Shown here one piece after another: positions 25,230 to 34,561 of a stretch of 64,000 nt of DNA (position 1 is the stretch's first letter; each line of letters starts with the position of its first letter). This DNA is from Mycobacterium sp. NBC_00419 (GTDB lineage: Bacteria > Actinomycetota > Actinomycetes > Mycobacteriales > Mycobacteriaceae): assembly GCF_036023875.1 (NCBI RefSeq), contig NZ_CP107931.1, positions 4,340,001 to 4,404,000 on the forward strand, read 5' to 3'. Made by a program: the position numbers and the translations under genes. The notes beneath the pieces were generated by a model, which saw only the letters and a list, made by a program, of their open reading frames with translations, was not told the DNA's origin and did no database searches.

Positions 25230-25841
25230 ATGAACGCAGATGTCACGGAGCGCAAAACTCCTCAAAGGGCCGGGGCCGGCGGCCGGGGTGCACGCCAGCG
25301 GATCCTGGCGGCGGCGGTCAAGTTGTTCTACCGCGATGGCATCAACGCCACGGGCGTGGAGCGGCTCGCCAACGAAGCAACCGTCTCCAAGCGCACTCTC
25401 TACCAACACTTTCCGAGCAAGGAAGCTGTGGTTGAGGAGTATCTGCGCGTCATCCAGCAGCATGTGGGTGATCCGCTGCGGCCCGGGCCGGACGATCTAC
25501 GGCGGACTCCCCGCGCGCGCATCCTGGCGTTGTTCGAGACACCTTCACCCGACGGGCAGATGCGGGGCTGCCCGTTCCACAATGCGGCCGTCGAGGCGGC
25601 CGAGACCATGCCCGAGGTCCACGAGATCGTGCAGGCACACAAGCGCAGCTACATCGACGGTGTGGCACGCCTGGCCAAGGAAGCCGGCGCCGGCAATCCC
25701 AAGCTGCTCGCCAATCAACTCGCCGTGCTCTACGAGGGGGCGGCCGCCCTGTCGACGTCTTTGGATGATCCGACCCCCTGGACACACGCCCGCAAGGCCG
25801 CGCAGACGCTCATCGACCTGGCGGCTACTTCACCGCGATGA
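25230..25841 (+). CDS. TetR family regulator of the local regulon
   Basis: A 203-residue repressor with the helix-turn-helix at about 20-65 (RQRILAAAVKLFY then VSKRTLYQHFPSKEAVVEEY) and a TetR_C-type ligand domain containing GCPFHNAAVEAAE. Probably leaderless, as the -10 box ends 6 bases before the ATG. It sits between promoters that share one palindrome, so it is the natural candidate for controlling 22144-26826. Its end overlaps the convergent oxidoreductase by 17 bases. Confidence 0.88.
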   Translation: MNADVTERKTPQRAGAGGRGARQRILAAAVKLFYRDGINATGVERLANEATVSKRTLYQHFPSKEAVVEEYLRVIQQHVGDPLRPGPDDLRRTPRARILALFETPSPDGQMRGCPFHNAAVEAAETMPEVHEIVQAHKRSYIDGVARLAKEAGAGNPKLLANQLAVLYEGAAALSTSLDDPTPWTHARKAAQTLIDLAATSPR

Positions 25842-26826
25842 CGACCTTGCCCTTTGTCCGCCCGGCCTCGACGTAGGCCAACGCGTCGTTGGTCGCCTCG
25901 AAATCGAAGACCTTATCCACCAGTGGCCGGATGACACCCGATTCGATTAGGCCGGTGATCTTCTGCAGTTGGCCGCCGTCGGCCCTCATGAACAGGAACG
26001 AGTACCGCACACCAAGTCGTTTGGCCTGAGCTCTGACTCCGCGGCTCAACGCCCGCGTGACGAGCCCGACGAACCACGGCGCGCCGAGTTGTGTGGCAAA
26101 GGCGGGGTCCGGCGGCCCGGAAATGGAGACGAGGATCCCGCCGGGTTTGAGAACCCGAAGAGATTTCTTGAGTGCTGCGTTGTCCTGGCTGTGCAGCACG
26201 ACGTCGTACCCGCTCAGTTCGGTTTCGAAATCTTGCGACTTGTAGTCGATGACCACGTCGGCGCCGAGTTCCCGGACCAGGTCGAAGCTGGCCGGGCTGC
26301 AGGTGGTGGCCACGGTTGCGCCGAGATGCTTGGCGAGCTGAATCGCCACCGTGCCGACGCCACCGGAGCCTGCCTGGATGAAGACCTTCTGCCCCGCGGT
26401 GAGCTGCGCCGTCTCGACGAGCGCCTGCCACGCGGTCAACGCAACGAGCGGTATCGAGGCGGCCTGTTCCATGGTGAGGTTGGCCGGTGCATGGGCGACG
26501 TCCCGCTCGTGCATCGCGATGAATTCGGCGAATGTGCCAATCCGGGCGGCATCCGGGCGGGCGTAGACGGTGTCGCCAGGCTTGAATGCGGATACCCGCG
26601 AACCGACGCGCGTCACGACACCGGCGGCGTCATTGCCCATGATGGTCGGCAACCTATAGGGCAGAACGAGTTTGAACTCCCCGTCGCGGATCTTGGCGTC
26701 AACGAGATTCACGCCGGCGGCATAGACCTCCACCAGCACATCGTGGTCGCCTGCGCGGGGAGTGTTGACGTCGGTCAGCGTCAGTCGGCCGTTCTTGCGG
26801 TAGCGATCGAGGACAAAGGCCTTCAT
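25825..26826 (-). CDS. NADPH:quinone oxidoreductase-like MDR enzyme
   Basis: A 333-residue medium-chain reductase without the zinc cysteines. GroES-like N-domain, then the nucleotide-binding motif QAGSGGVGTVAIQLAKHLGA. The GSGGVG form is typical of zinc-free quinone oxidoreductases. Probably NADPH-dependent reduction of quinones or enones. Two operators of the shared type lie in its promoter. Confidence 0.9.
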   Translation of the reverse strand: MKAFVLDRYRKNGRLTLTDVNTPRAGDHDVLVEVYAAGVNLVDAKIRDGEFKLVLPYRLPTIMGNDAAGVVTRVGSRVSAFKPGDTVYARPDAARIGTFAEFIAMHERDVAHAPANLTMEQAASIPLVALTAWQALVETAQLTAGQKVFIQAGSGGVGTVAIQLAKHLGATVATTCSPASFDLVRELGADVVIDYKSQDFETELSGYDVVLHSQDNAALKKSLRVLKPGGILVSISGPPDPAFATQLGAPWFVGLVTRALSRGVRAQAKRLGVRYSFLFMRADGGQLQKITGLIESGVIRPLVDKVFDFEATNDALAYVEAGRTKGKVVIAVK

Positions 26827-26848
26827 GGGGTGGCTCTTCTCATCAGTG

Positions 26849-26913
26849 GTACACCGAATGGTTTACCTAGGACGGTACCCCGACCCGATGGAGAAGTAAA
26901 CCGACCGGTGTCA
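26849..26913. promoter_or_regulatory. Paired TetR operators, oxidoreductase promoter
   Basis: GTACACCGAATGGTTTAC at 26849-26866 and GTAAACCGACCGGTGTCA at 26896-26913, centres 47 bp apart, upstream of the MDR gene. Third occurrence of the paired motif. Confidence 0.8.
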
Positions 26914-26956
26914 CTATGACCGTGCAGCGCTGCGCTCCCGGCTGACCGGGATGCGC

Positions 26957-27370
26957 TCAGCTCACTTTCGTGAGTGTGAAGGCCGTGGTCGCCACTCCTG
27001 AGGTGCCATCGCATGCCGGGCCGTATGCGCTGTTCAACGTGCCCTGCAGGCTGGCGGCGTCCCAGGTGTACACCTGATCCGCCGGGTAGCGGTTGCCCTC
27101 GCAGATGTCCCCAACAGGGTTTCTCACACTGAGAACCCACTGGCCGTTAGTGAACGTTGCATCGCCCTGCACGTTGCCCCGTTCGCCGGCGATGTGGGCG
27201 ACGCATCCCTCGGTCGCGCACGCCGATGACACCGTCACCAGGGTGGGATCGCCAAGCTGAGGTTCGTATCGGTACACACCGTTGAAGCCGTCGTCGGCGA
27301 GCGCCGTACCCGCCAGCACCAGGCCGAAGCCGGCGAGAACCGCGGCCACCGCCGCACCTTTAAGGTTCAT
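26957..27370 (-). CDS. Secreted hypothetical protein, 137 residues
   Basis: Signal peptide about 1-25 (MNLKGAAVAAVLAGFGLVLA then TALA) and a mature domain with four cysteines, likely two disulfides, and tryptophans in beta-rich context. It resembles small secreted mycobacterial proteins of unknown role. ATG at 27370 chosen for the signal peptide and the G-rich site upstream; an earlier ATG would spoil the signal. Transcribed alone. Confidence 0.72.
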   Translation of the reverse strand: MNLKGAAVAAVLAGFGLVLAGTALADDGFNGVYRYEPQLGDPTLVTVSSACATEGCVAHIAGERGNVQGDATFTNGQWVLSVRNPVGDICEGNRYPADQVYTWDAASLQGTLNSAYGPACDGTSGVATTAFTLTKVS

Positions 27371-27473
27371 GGAAATACCCCCCGAAGTCGGTGGTCGCCG
27401 TACACCGGAGACCACCACCACGGTATCTATATCGGTAGATGACGTGTGGACTTTTCCGGCATCCCCGCAGGCC

Positions 27474-29825
27474 TTACTGCTTGGCCAGGGCGATCTTCAT
27501 CTGGGCCTCGTAGTCCTCGACGTGCTCGCCGCTGACGTCCACGATCACCCGATGGATCCGGCCGTCGAACTTGAAGGGCGGGTCGTAGTCGGGCGTGACC
27601 GACGACCCGGTGTCGGCCCCGACGAGCATGGCGCCGCCCTGGGCGAGCCGGATGGGGGTGGTCACCGGGAACTCGCCCCGGCCGACCTCGGTGCCGTCGA
27701 CGAACAAGGTGACAGTGCCGGGCGTGCCCTTGCCGTTCTTGACATCCGGTTGGCCGGTCGGCGCGAACTCCACGGACAGGAAGTGCCGGCCGCTCGGGAT
27801 GCGGTCAGCCGATCGGACGGTGAAGACGTCCTTGGCGACGTAGTTGTGTGCGTAGCACAGCAGCCCGTCCTTGACGTACAGCGTGATTCCGCCATCGTTG
27901 CCGCCCATCGAGAGCAGCACGCCAGCCGATTCGTCGGTGAGCTCGACGTCGGCGTTGATCGAGTAGGGCCGGTTGAGGATCTTCGGTGCCGAGGCCGCCG
28001 AGATCGACTGGGTGCCGGGGTAGAGCACGTAACGGCTGCGGCTGGCTGCGATCTGCGGGCGTTCGTCGGCGATGCGGACCACGCCGCGGCTGTCGATCGG
28101 CAGCACGTTGTACTTGCCGGCTTCGTTGTACCACAACGTGATCATCGCGATCAGTCGTGCGGGCTCTGCCTCGGCCAGGTTGGTGGTTTCGGCGACGTCC
28201 TCGGCGACGTGGTAGAGCTCCCAGCCCGTCGCGTCGAGCTCGCTGAGCATGTCAGCAGTGATGGGATCGCCGAACTTGTGTGTCGATTCGGCGAACGAGG
28301 TTCCTGGCCAAGGGCATACGGCGCGCCAGCCGTCATGGTAGAGCGAGCGGTGGCCGAGCATCTCGAAGTACTGGGTCATATGCTTTGTGGGCGCGGCATC
28401 GTCGTCGAAGGTGTGCGCGAAGCTGACTCCTTCGATCGGTGACTGGGTGATACCGGCGATGGCCGCCGGAGCCTCGACCTTGAGCGCGTCGAGCACCGTC
28501 GGCACCATGTCGATGAGATGCGCATAGTGTGAGCGCAGTTCGCCGCGCGCGGCGATGCCGCGCGGCCAGGTGACGATGAATGGGTCGGTCGAGCCGCCAC
28601 GGTAGGTCTCCCGCTTCCATCGGCGGAACGGGGTGTTGCCTGCGTGCGTCCAGCCCCAGGGGAAATGGTTGAACACCGTCGGGCCGCCGATCTCGTCGAT
28701 GCGCGCCAGCCCTTCCTCGACGGTATCGGCGACATTGTTGAAGAACCGGACCTCGTTGACCGAACCGGTGGGGCCGCCTTCTGCGCTGGACCCGTTGTCG
28801 GAGATCAACATGATGACCGTGTTGTCGTACTCGCCAATGTCTTTCAGGAACTGCACGAGCTCGCCGATGTAATGGTCGGTGTGCTCAAGGAATCCGGCGA
28901 ACACCTCCATCATCCGCGAGAAGAGCCTTCGCTCGTCGGCTGACAGTGTCTCCCAGTCCGCGACGTCGGGATCGGGCGCGGAGAGTTCGGCCGTGGCGGG
29001 AACCAGACCGAGTTGCTTCTGCCGCTCAAACACCTCGCGGCGGTAAACCTCCCAGCCTTTGTCGAACTTGCCGGCGTAACGGTCAGCCCACTCCTTGGGT
29101 ACGTGATGCGGTGAATGCATCGCGCCCAGTGCGAAATACAGGAAGAACGGCTTGTTCGGAGCGACCTGCTTGGCGTCGGCGATCATCGCGGTGGCCCTCT
29201 CCACCAAGTCGGGCGTCAGGTGATAGCCCTGCTCCGGGGTGGTCTCGGGTTCGGTCTGCGAGTTGTCACGGACCAGTTCGGGGTAGTACTGGTGGGTGTC
29301 GCCGCCGAGGAACCCGTAGAAACGTTCGAATCCACGCCCCAGCGGCCAGCGGTCGTACGGACCGGCCGCGGTCATCGTCTCCTCGGGGGCCAGGTGCCAC
29401 TTCCCGACGCAGTAGGTGTTGTAGCCCTGGGCTCGCAGAATCTCGGAGAGGAAGCCGTTCTCGAACGGGATGTAGCCGTCGGACCCGGGGTAGCCCGTCG
29501 ACCCGTTGGTGAGGCAGGCCAGGTGATTCGAGTGGTGATTGCGTCCGTTGAGGATGCACGAGCGCGATGGCGAACACAGCGCGGTGGTGTTCATGTTGGA
29601 GAACTTCAGGCCGTCCGCCGCCAAGGCATCGATGTTGGGTGTGGAGATCGGGCTGCCGTAGCAGCCCAGGTGTCCGTAGCCGGTGTCGTCGAGAACGATG
29701 AACACCACATTCGGGGCGTCCTCGGGGGCTCGCGTGGGCGCCGGCCAGGCCGGGGTCGACTCGTCCGCGGTACGGGCGATGACGCCGGGAAAGGTTGTCC
29801 CGGGCTGATATTCGGTGATTGCCAC
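27474..29825 (-). CDS. Arylsulfatase, type I (formylglycine-dependent)
   Basis: A 783-residue sulfatase. Metal ligands in FIVLDDTGYGHLG, the modified Cys84 in the CxPxR motif (LCSPSRSC), and TGRNHH-like NGRNHHSNH after it. Cys84 must be oxidised to formylglycine; the maturation enzyme is encoded at 35470-36348. The last ~200 residues are a beta-rich C-terminal domain seen in large arylsulfatases. No signal peptide. GTG start with GAAGGG upstream. Third gene of a minus-strand operon. Confidence 0.92.
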   Translation of the reverse strand: MAITEYQPGTTFPGVIARTADESTPAWPAPTRAPEDAPNVVFIVLDDTGYGHLGCYGSPISTPNIDALAADGLKFSNMNTTALCSPSRSCILNGRNHHSNHLACLTNGSTGYPGSDGYIPFENGFLSEILRAQGYNTYCVGKWHLAPEETMTAAGPYDRWPLGRGFERFYGFLGGDTHQYYPELVRDNSQTEPETTPEQGYHLTPDLVERATAMIADAKQVAPNKPFFLYFALGAMHSPHHVPKEWADRYAGKFDKGWEVYRREVFERQKQLGLVPATAELSAPDPDVADWETLSADERRLFSRMMEVFAGFLEHTDHYIGELVQFLKDIGEYDNTVIMLISDNGSSAEGGPTGSVNEVRFFNNVADTVEEGLARIDEIGGPTVFNHFPWGWTHAGNTPFRRWKRETYRGGSTDPFIVTWPRGIAARGELRSHYAHLIDMVPTVLDALKVEAPAAIAGITQSPIEGVSFAHTFDDDAAPTKHMTQYFEMLGHRSLYHDGWRAVCPWPGTSFAESTHKFGDPITADMLSELDATGWELYHVAEDVAETTNLAEAEPARLIAMITLWYNEAGKYNVLPIDSRGVVRIADERPQIAASRSRYVLYPGTQSISAASAPKILNRPYSINADVELTDESAGVLLSMGGNDGGITLYVKDGLLCYAHNYVAKDVFTVRSADRIPSGRHFLSVEFAPTGQPDVKNGKGTPGTVTLFVDGTEVGRGEFPVTTPIRLAQGGAMLVGADTGSSVTPDYDPPFKFDGRIHRVIVDVSGEHVEDYEAQMKIALAKQ

Positions 29826-29837
29826 TAGCTGAACCCT

Positions 29838-30515
29838 TCAGATGATGCCGAAACCATGTAAACCCTTGTAGAGAAACCACCCGCCGAACACCAATCCGAG
29901 CGCGATCATGATCACCCGGTTGTGGTCCTGCAGCCAGCGCAGACTGTTATCCAGGAACGCCCGGGACCTGTTCGGGAAGAACGCGGCGGCCGCGATGACC
30001 GCCAGATGTGTACTGACACCGAGCACGACGAACGCGATGTAGGTGACGGTGTTGGTGCTGCGGGGCATCCCTGCGTCACCGATCGTGCCGATCGCGGCGA
30101 ACGTGAACACCCACAGCTTGACCGAGATCAGGATCACCGCGGCGCCGAGTAGGAACGCCTTGCCCGGTGTCATCGACGACAGCGCCGTCATCCACTTCGG
30201 CGGGGGATCGTCGGAGTCGTCACCGCCGAGCAGTTCGCGGATTGCGGTGACGAGCAACAAGACCGCGACCACCAGCAGCACCGAGGACACCACCCAGCCG
30301 TGCCCGCCCTGGGTGTCGTCGCGCCTGCCCCAGTGCAGGATCGTGCCGAAGACCAGGCCCTGCAACAGCCGAACCAGGACCATTCCGCTCACCGCGGCCG
30401 TCGCGGTCCGCACCCGCCCCGGTGTCCCCAGCAGGGCGAGGGTGATCACCAACTCGATCGGCATGAGCGCGCTGGCGATGATGAACGGGGCCAGGCTGGC
30501 CCACAGCGATCCCAC
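29838..30515 (-). CDS. GAP family membrane protein
   Basis: A 225-residue protein with about six hydrophobic segments. It matches the Sap/GAP family (GPL-addressing protein), which in mycobacteria is linked to surface glycolipid or sulfolipid export. Start GTG at 30515, one base after the stop of the upstream sulfatase, and 12 bases before the downstream one, so it is cotranscribed with both. A link between sulfated lipids and the sulfatases is attractive but inferred. Confidence 0.78.
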   Translation of the reverse strand: MGSLWASLAPFIIASALMPIELVITLALLGTPGRVRTATAAVSGMVLVRLLQGLVFGTILHWGRRDDTQGGHGWVVSSVLLVVAVLLLVTAIRELLGGDDSDDPPPKWMTALSSMTPGKAFLLGAAVILISVKLWVFTFAAIGTIGDAGMPRSTNTVTYIAFVVLGVSTHLAVIAAAAFFPNRSRAFLDNSLRWLQDHNRVIMIALGLVFGGWFLYKGLHGFGII

Positions 30516-30516
30516 G

Positions 30517-32844
30517 TCAGCCGCTTGTGCCGGGCGGGAACACCTCGACGTCGACGTAGTCGATGGATCCGGTGAACCGGAACGGGCGCCGGTCGAAATA
30601 GTCGGGGGAGACGGGCGAGCCGAGATCGACTCCGACACCGAAGGTTTCGCTGGCGGTGAAGGCGGCGGGAACGGTGCGGGCCACGGCCACCTTGCCGACC
30701 TCGGCACCGTCGACGGCCAGTGTCACCATTGCCGGCCCGGCCGGTGCGGGGGAGTCGAATGCCGTGGTGACGGTGATGACGTGGGAGCCGCTGGGAATCG
30801 GTGCTGCGCTGCGGGCCTGGTAGCGGTCGATGATCAGCATGTTGTACTCGTAGACCAGGTGGCCGGCATCCATGAACAACGTCAGTCCGCCGGAAAATCC
30901 ACCCAGGGCGTACAGCACGCCGGATGCGTTGTCGGGCAGGGTCAGCGCGATCTCGACGCGGCTGTCCTGGCGACCCAGACCCGGCGCGGTGAACTCCGGC
31001 ATCCGAGTGCATGCGGTGTCGAAGCGCCATCGCGTGTACGGCGAGGAGATGCGGTCCTCCGGATGTGCGCGCAGCCACAACCCGGCACCAACCGGCCAGA
31101 CCAGATTGTCCCGCGACACCTCCTTGAACAGTTCCTTGAGCTCGGTGAGCTTCTCCGGCTGGGCTGCGGCGAGGTCGTTGGCTTGGGAGAAGTCCTCGGG
31201 TAGGTAGTACAGCTCCCACGGTTCGGTCTCGGCGTTCCAGGCTGCCATCCGGGCGGCGGTACTGGCGGTGTCCCAAGGCACGAACGGGCCGAACGCACAG
31301 GCGTACCAGCCGTCGCGGTAGATGCCCCGGCTGGCCGAATTCTCGAAGTACTGCACCGACTTTCGGCCCGGCTCATCGGCGCCGTCGAAGGTGTAGGCCA
31401 GGCTCACGCCGTCGAGCGGCTTCTGCTCGTGGCCGTCGACGACCTCCGGCGCGGTGATACCGAGGATTTCGTAGAGGGTGGGGGCGATGTCGTTGACGTG
31501 GTGGAACTGGCCGCGGACCGCGGCGTCCGGGGCGATTCGGCGCGGCCACGAGATCGCCATCGGGTTGCGGGTGCCGCCGAAGTGGCTGGCCACCAGTTTG
31601 GTGTGGTGGAAGGGTGTGTTACCGGCCCATGCCCAGCCGGCGTGATACATGTTGTCGGTCTTCGGTGAACCGAGTGCGTCCAGGCCGCCAAGGGTCTCCA
31701 GCGCGGCCAGCTGGTCGTCGACGGTGGTCGGAATGCCGTTCTGGGCAAGGAGTTCGCTGATGCTGCCGCGTTGGCCTTCGGCGCTGGATCCGTTGTCGCC
31801 GAAGATGTAGATGACCATCGTGTTGTCGGCGATGCCCTGGCGGTCCAGTTCGTCGAGCACCCGCTCGATCTGGACGTCGACGTGCTCGAGGAAGCCGGCG
31901 AACACCTCCATCAGGCGCCGCTGGAACGGCCGCTGCTCCTCGGGGATGTCGTCCCAGCCCTGCATGCTCTCGGCGCGCGGCGTCAGTTCGGCATCGGTTG
32001 GAATCCAGCCCGTGGTCTTCTGCCGGGCGAAGACCCGCTCCCGATAGGCGTCCCAGCCGTCGTCGAATCTGCCCTCGTACTTGTCGGCCCATTCCTTGGC
32101 GACGTGGTGCGGTCCGTGCGCAGCGCCCGGGGCCCAGTACATGAAGAACGGGCGGTCGGGGGCGTATGCCCGGTGCTGGCGCAACCAGGAGATGGCATTG
32201 TCGGCGAGGTCCTCGGATAGGTGGTACCCCTCGCGCTCCGGCGGCTCGACCGGGTTGAGGTTCTGATACAGCCGCGGCTCCCACTGCGAGGTCTCGCCGG
32301 CGATGAAGCCGTAGAAGTAGTCGAAGCCGTGCCCGGTGGGCCAGCGGTCGAATGGCCCCATCGCGGTGGTCTGGGTGGCGGGGGAGTTGTGCCACTTGCC
32401 GAACGCCGACGTGCAGTAGCCATAGTGGCCGAGCACCTCGGCGACGGTGGCGGTGTCCTTGCCGATGACCCCGGTGTAGCCGTCCCAGTCGACGGCGCGT
32501 TCGGCGATGGTGCCGGAATGCACGCGGTGGTGGTTGCGTCCGGTCAGCAGCGCCGCGCGGGTCGGCGAGCAGATCGACGTGGTGTGAAAAGTGTTGTAGC
32601 AGAGACCATTTTCGGCAACGCGTCGGAAGGCCGGGGTATGCACTTCGCCGCCGACCACATCGGACAGGCCGAACCCGACGTCGTCGAGCAGGACGATGAG
32701 GATGTTCGGGGCGTCCTCGGGGAGGTGCCGCGGCTCGGTGCGCCGCTGATGGGTGGATTCGCCCAGCGTGTAGCCGGCGGTACTGGCCGACTGCGCGGCC
32801 GGGAACGGGAGAGTCGATCCGTCGTCCAGGCGCGGGTCTGTCAT
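30517..32844 (-). CDS. Arylsulfatase, type I (formylglycine-dependent)
   Basis: A 775-residue sulfatase, paralogous to 27474-29825. Metal motif VLLDDVGFGLSDV, modified Cys92 in CSPTR, then AALLTGRNHHRVHSG. The C-terminal beta-rich domain is also present. ATG at 32844 is the first gene of the minus-strand operon and divergent from the third sulfatase. Confidence 0.92.
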   Translation of the reverse strand: MTDPRLDDGSTLPFPAAQSASTAGYTLGESTHQRRTEPRHLPEDAPNILIVLLDDVGFGLSDVVGGEVHTPAFRRVAENGLCYNTFHTTSICSPTRAALLTGRNHHRVHSGTIAERAVDWDGYTGVIGKDTATVAEVLGHYGYCTSAFGKWHNSPATQTTAMGPFDRWPTGHGFDYFYGFIAGETSQWEPRLYQNLNPVEPPEREGYHLSEDLADNAISWLRQHRAYAPDRPFFMYWAPGAAHGPHHVAKEWADKYEGRFDDGWDAYRERVFARQKTTGWIPTDAELTPRAESMQGWDDIPEEQRPFQRRLMEVFAGFLEHVDVQIERVLDELDRQGIADNTMVIYIFGDNGSSAEGQRGSISELLAQNGIPTTVDDQLAALETLGGLDALGSPKTDNMYHAGWAWAGNTPFHHTKLVASHFGGTRNPMAISWPRRIAPDAAVRGQFHHVNDIAPTLYEILGITAPEVVDGHEQKPLDGVSLAYTFDGADEPGRKSVQYFENSASRGIYRDGWYACAFGPFVPWDTASTAARMAAWNAETEPWELYYLPEDFSQANDLAAAQPEKLTELKELFKEVSRDNLVWPVGAGLWLRAHPEDRISSPYTRWRFDTACTRMPEFTAPGLGRQDSRVEIALTLPDNASGVLYALGGFSGGLTLFMDAGHLVYEYNMLIIDRYQARSAAPIPSGSHVITVTTAFDSPAPAGPAMVTLAVDGAEVGKVAVARTVPAAFTASETFGVGVDLGSPVSPDYFDRRPFRFTGSIDYVDVEVFPPGTSG

Positions 32845-33014
32845 GGCTCACCAGCTTTCGTCGACGCAGACGGTACCCCCGAGGACGCCGCGGCGAGCCC
32901 CTTCGCGGTGCCGAAACAGTGACGGAAGGGGCGATAACGCAGATGCGGGTGTCAGCTTCGCCTAGAGTCCGACGGACACGGTCGAGAACACGAGCCGGAA
33001 GCGAGGGGCGCGTC

Positions 33015-34559
33015 ATGCCTGGGGACCAACCGAACATTCTGGTGATCTGGGGCGATGACATCGGCATCACCAACCTGAGCTGTTACAGCGACGGGCTGAT
33101 GGGCTACCGAACCCCCAACATCGATCGCATCGCCGCCGAGGGCATGCGGTTCACCGACTCCTACGGCGAGCAGAGCTGCACCGCGGGCCGCTCGTCGTTC
33201 ATCACTGGCCAGAGCGTGTATCGCACCGGCCTGAGCAAGGTCGGCATGCCCGGTTTCGACATCGGCCTGTCCGCAGACGACCCCACAATCGCCGAGCTGC
33301 TCAAGCCGCTCGGGTATGCCACCGGCCAGTTCGGTAAGAACCACTTGGGCGACCTCAACAAGCACCTGCCCACCGCACACGGTTTCGACGAGTTCTTCGG
33401 CAACCTGTACCACCTCAACGCCGAAGAGGAACCGGAGAACCCCAACTATCCGACCGAAGAAGAGGCGCCGCGGCTTCGCAAGATGATGTTGCCGCGCGGT
33501 GTCATCCACTCCTGGGCCACCGAGGAGGTCTCTGATGAGATCGACGAACGGTACGGCCCGGTCGGCCGGCAGCGCATCGAGGACACCGGACCGCTCACCA
33601 AGAAGCGGATGGAGACCATCGACGACGAGACCACCACGGCGGCGATCGATTTCATCAAGCGCCAGCACGAGTCCGATACGCCGTTCTTCGTGTGGATGAA
33701 CACCACGCACATGCATTTCCGCACCCACACCAAACCGGAGAGTCTGGGCCAGGCCGGTCGTTGGCAGTCGCCCTACCACGACACGATGATCGACCACGAC
33801 AACACCGTCGGCCGGTTGCTGGACGTCGTCGACGAACTCGGCATCACCGAGGACACCATCGTCATCTACTCCACCGACAACGGCCCGCACGCCAACAGCT
33901 GGCCGGACGGCGCCACCACCCCGTTCCGCAGTGAGAAGAACACCGGCTGGGAGGGCGCCTTCCGGGTCCCGGAGATGATCCGCTGGCCCGGACGTATTCC
34001 GGCCGGAGTGGTGTCCAACGAAATTGTCCAACACCACGACTGGCTGCCGACGTTCCTGGCCGCGGCCGGTGACGCCGACATCGTCACCAAGCTCAAACAG
34101 GGCTACACGATCGGCGACAAGACCTACCACGTCCACATCGACGGCTACAACATCCTGCCGTACCTCACCGGCGAGGAGGACAAGAGTCCACGCCGGGGCA
34201 TGATCTATTTCTCCGACGACTGCGACGTGCTCGGTTTGCGCTACGAGAACTGGAAGATCGTGTTCCTCGAGCAGCGTTGCCAGGGCACGCTGCAGATCTG
34301 GTTCGAACCGTTCACCGAACTGCGGGCACCCAAGATCTTCAACCTGCGCACCGATCCGTTCGAGCGCGCCGACGTCACCTCCAACACCTACTGGGACTGG
34401 GTTCTGGAGAACGTCTTCATCGCCCTGTACGGCAACGCCCTGGTTTTGCAGTTCCTCGACACGTTCAAGGAGTTTCCGCCCCGCAGCGAGCCGGCGTCGT
34501 TCACCATCACCGCCGCGGTGGAGAAGCTCAAGAAGCACTTCGAGTCCCGCGGCGGCTGA
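33015..34559 (+). CDS. Arylsulfatase-like protein with CTAGR motif
   Basis: A 514-residue sulfatase-family protein, shorter than the other two. Metal motif VIWGDDIGITN and modification site Cys55 in SCTAGRSS, i.e. CxAxR rather than CxPxR. Later DNGPHANSW and the conserved histidines (MHFRTH) of the active site are present. RBS GAGGGG and ATG at 33015 give MPGDQPNILV, a normal family start; an earlier in-frame ATG at 32919 looks like leader. First in an operon with HAD hydrolase, FGE and BASS transporter. Confidence 0.88.
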   Translation: MPGDQPNILVIWGDDIGITNLSCYSDGLMGYRTPNIDRIAAEGMRFTDSYGEQSCTAGRSSFITGQSVYRTGLSKVGMPGFDIGLSADDPTIAELLKPLGYATGQFGKNHLGDLNKHLPTAHGFDEFFGNLYHLNAEEEPENPNYPTEEEAPRLRKMMLPRGVIHSWATEEVSDEIDERYGPVGRQRIEDTGPLTKKRMETIDDETTTAAIDFIKRQHESDTPFFVWMNTTHMHFRTHTKPESLGQAGRWQSPYHDTMIDHDNTVGRLLDVVDELGITEDTIVIYSTDNGPHANSWPDGATTPFRSEKNTGWEGAFRVPEMIRWPGRIPAGVVSNEIVQHHDWLPTFLAAAGDADIVTKLKQGYTIGDKTYHVHIDGYNILPYLTGEEDKSPRRGMIYFSDDCDVLGLRYENWKIVFLEQRCQGTLQIWFEPFTELRAPKIFNLRTDPFERADVTSNTYWDWVLENVFIALYGNALVLQFLDTFKEFPPRSEPASFTITAAVEKLKKHFESRGG

Positions 34560-34561
34560 GC

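Noticed and set aside
31619..34538. Long open frames opposite the sulfatases (about 480 and 530 codons).
   Set aside because: They are antisense to genes with intact motifs and have Arg/Pro-rich or unmatched composition, as expected of shadow frames in GC-rich DNA.
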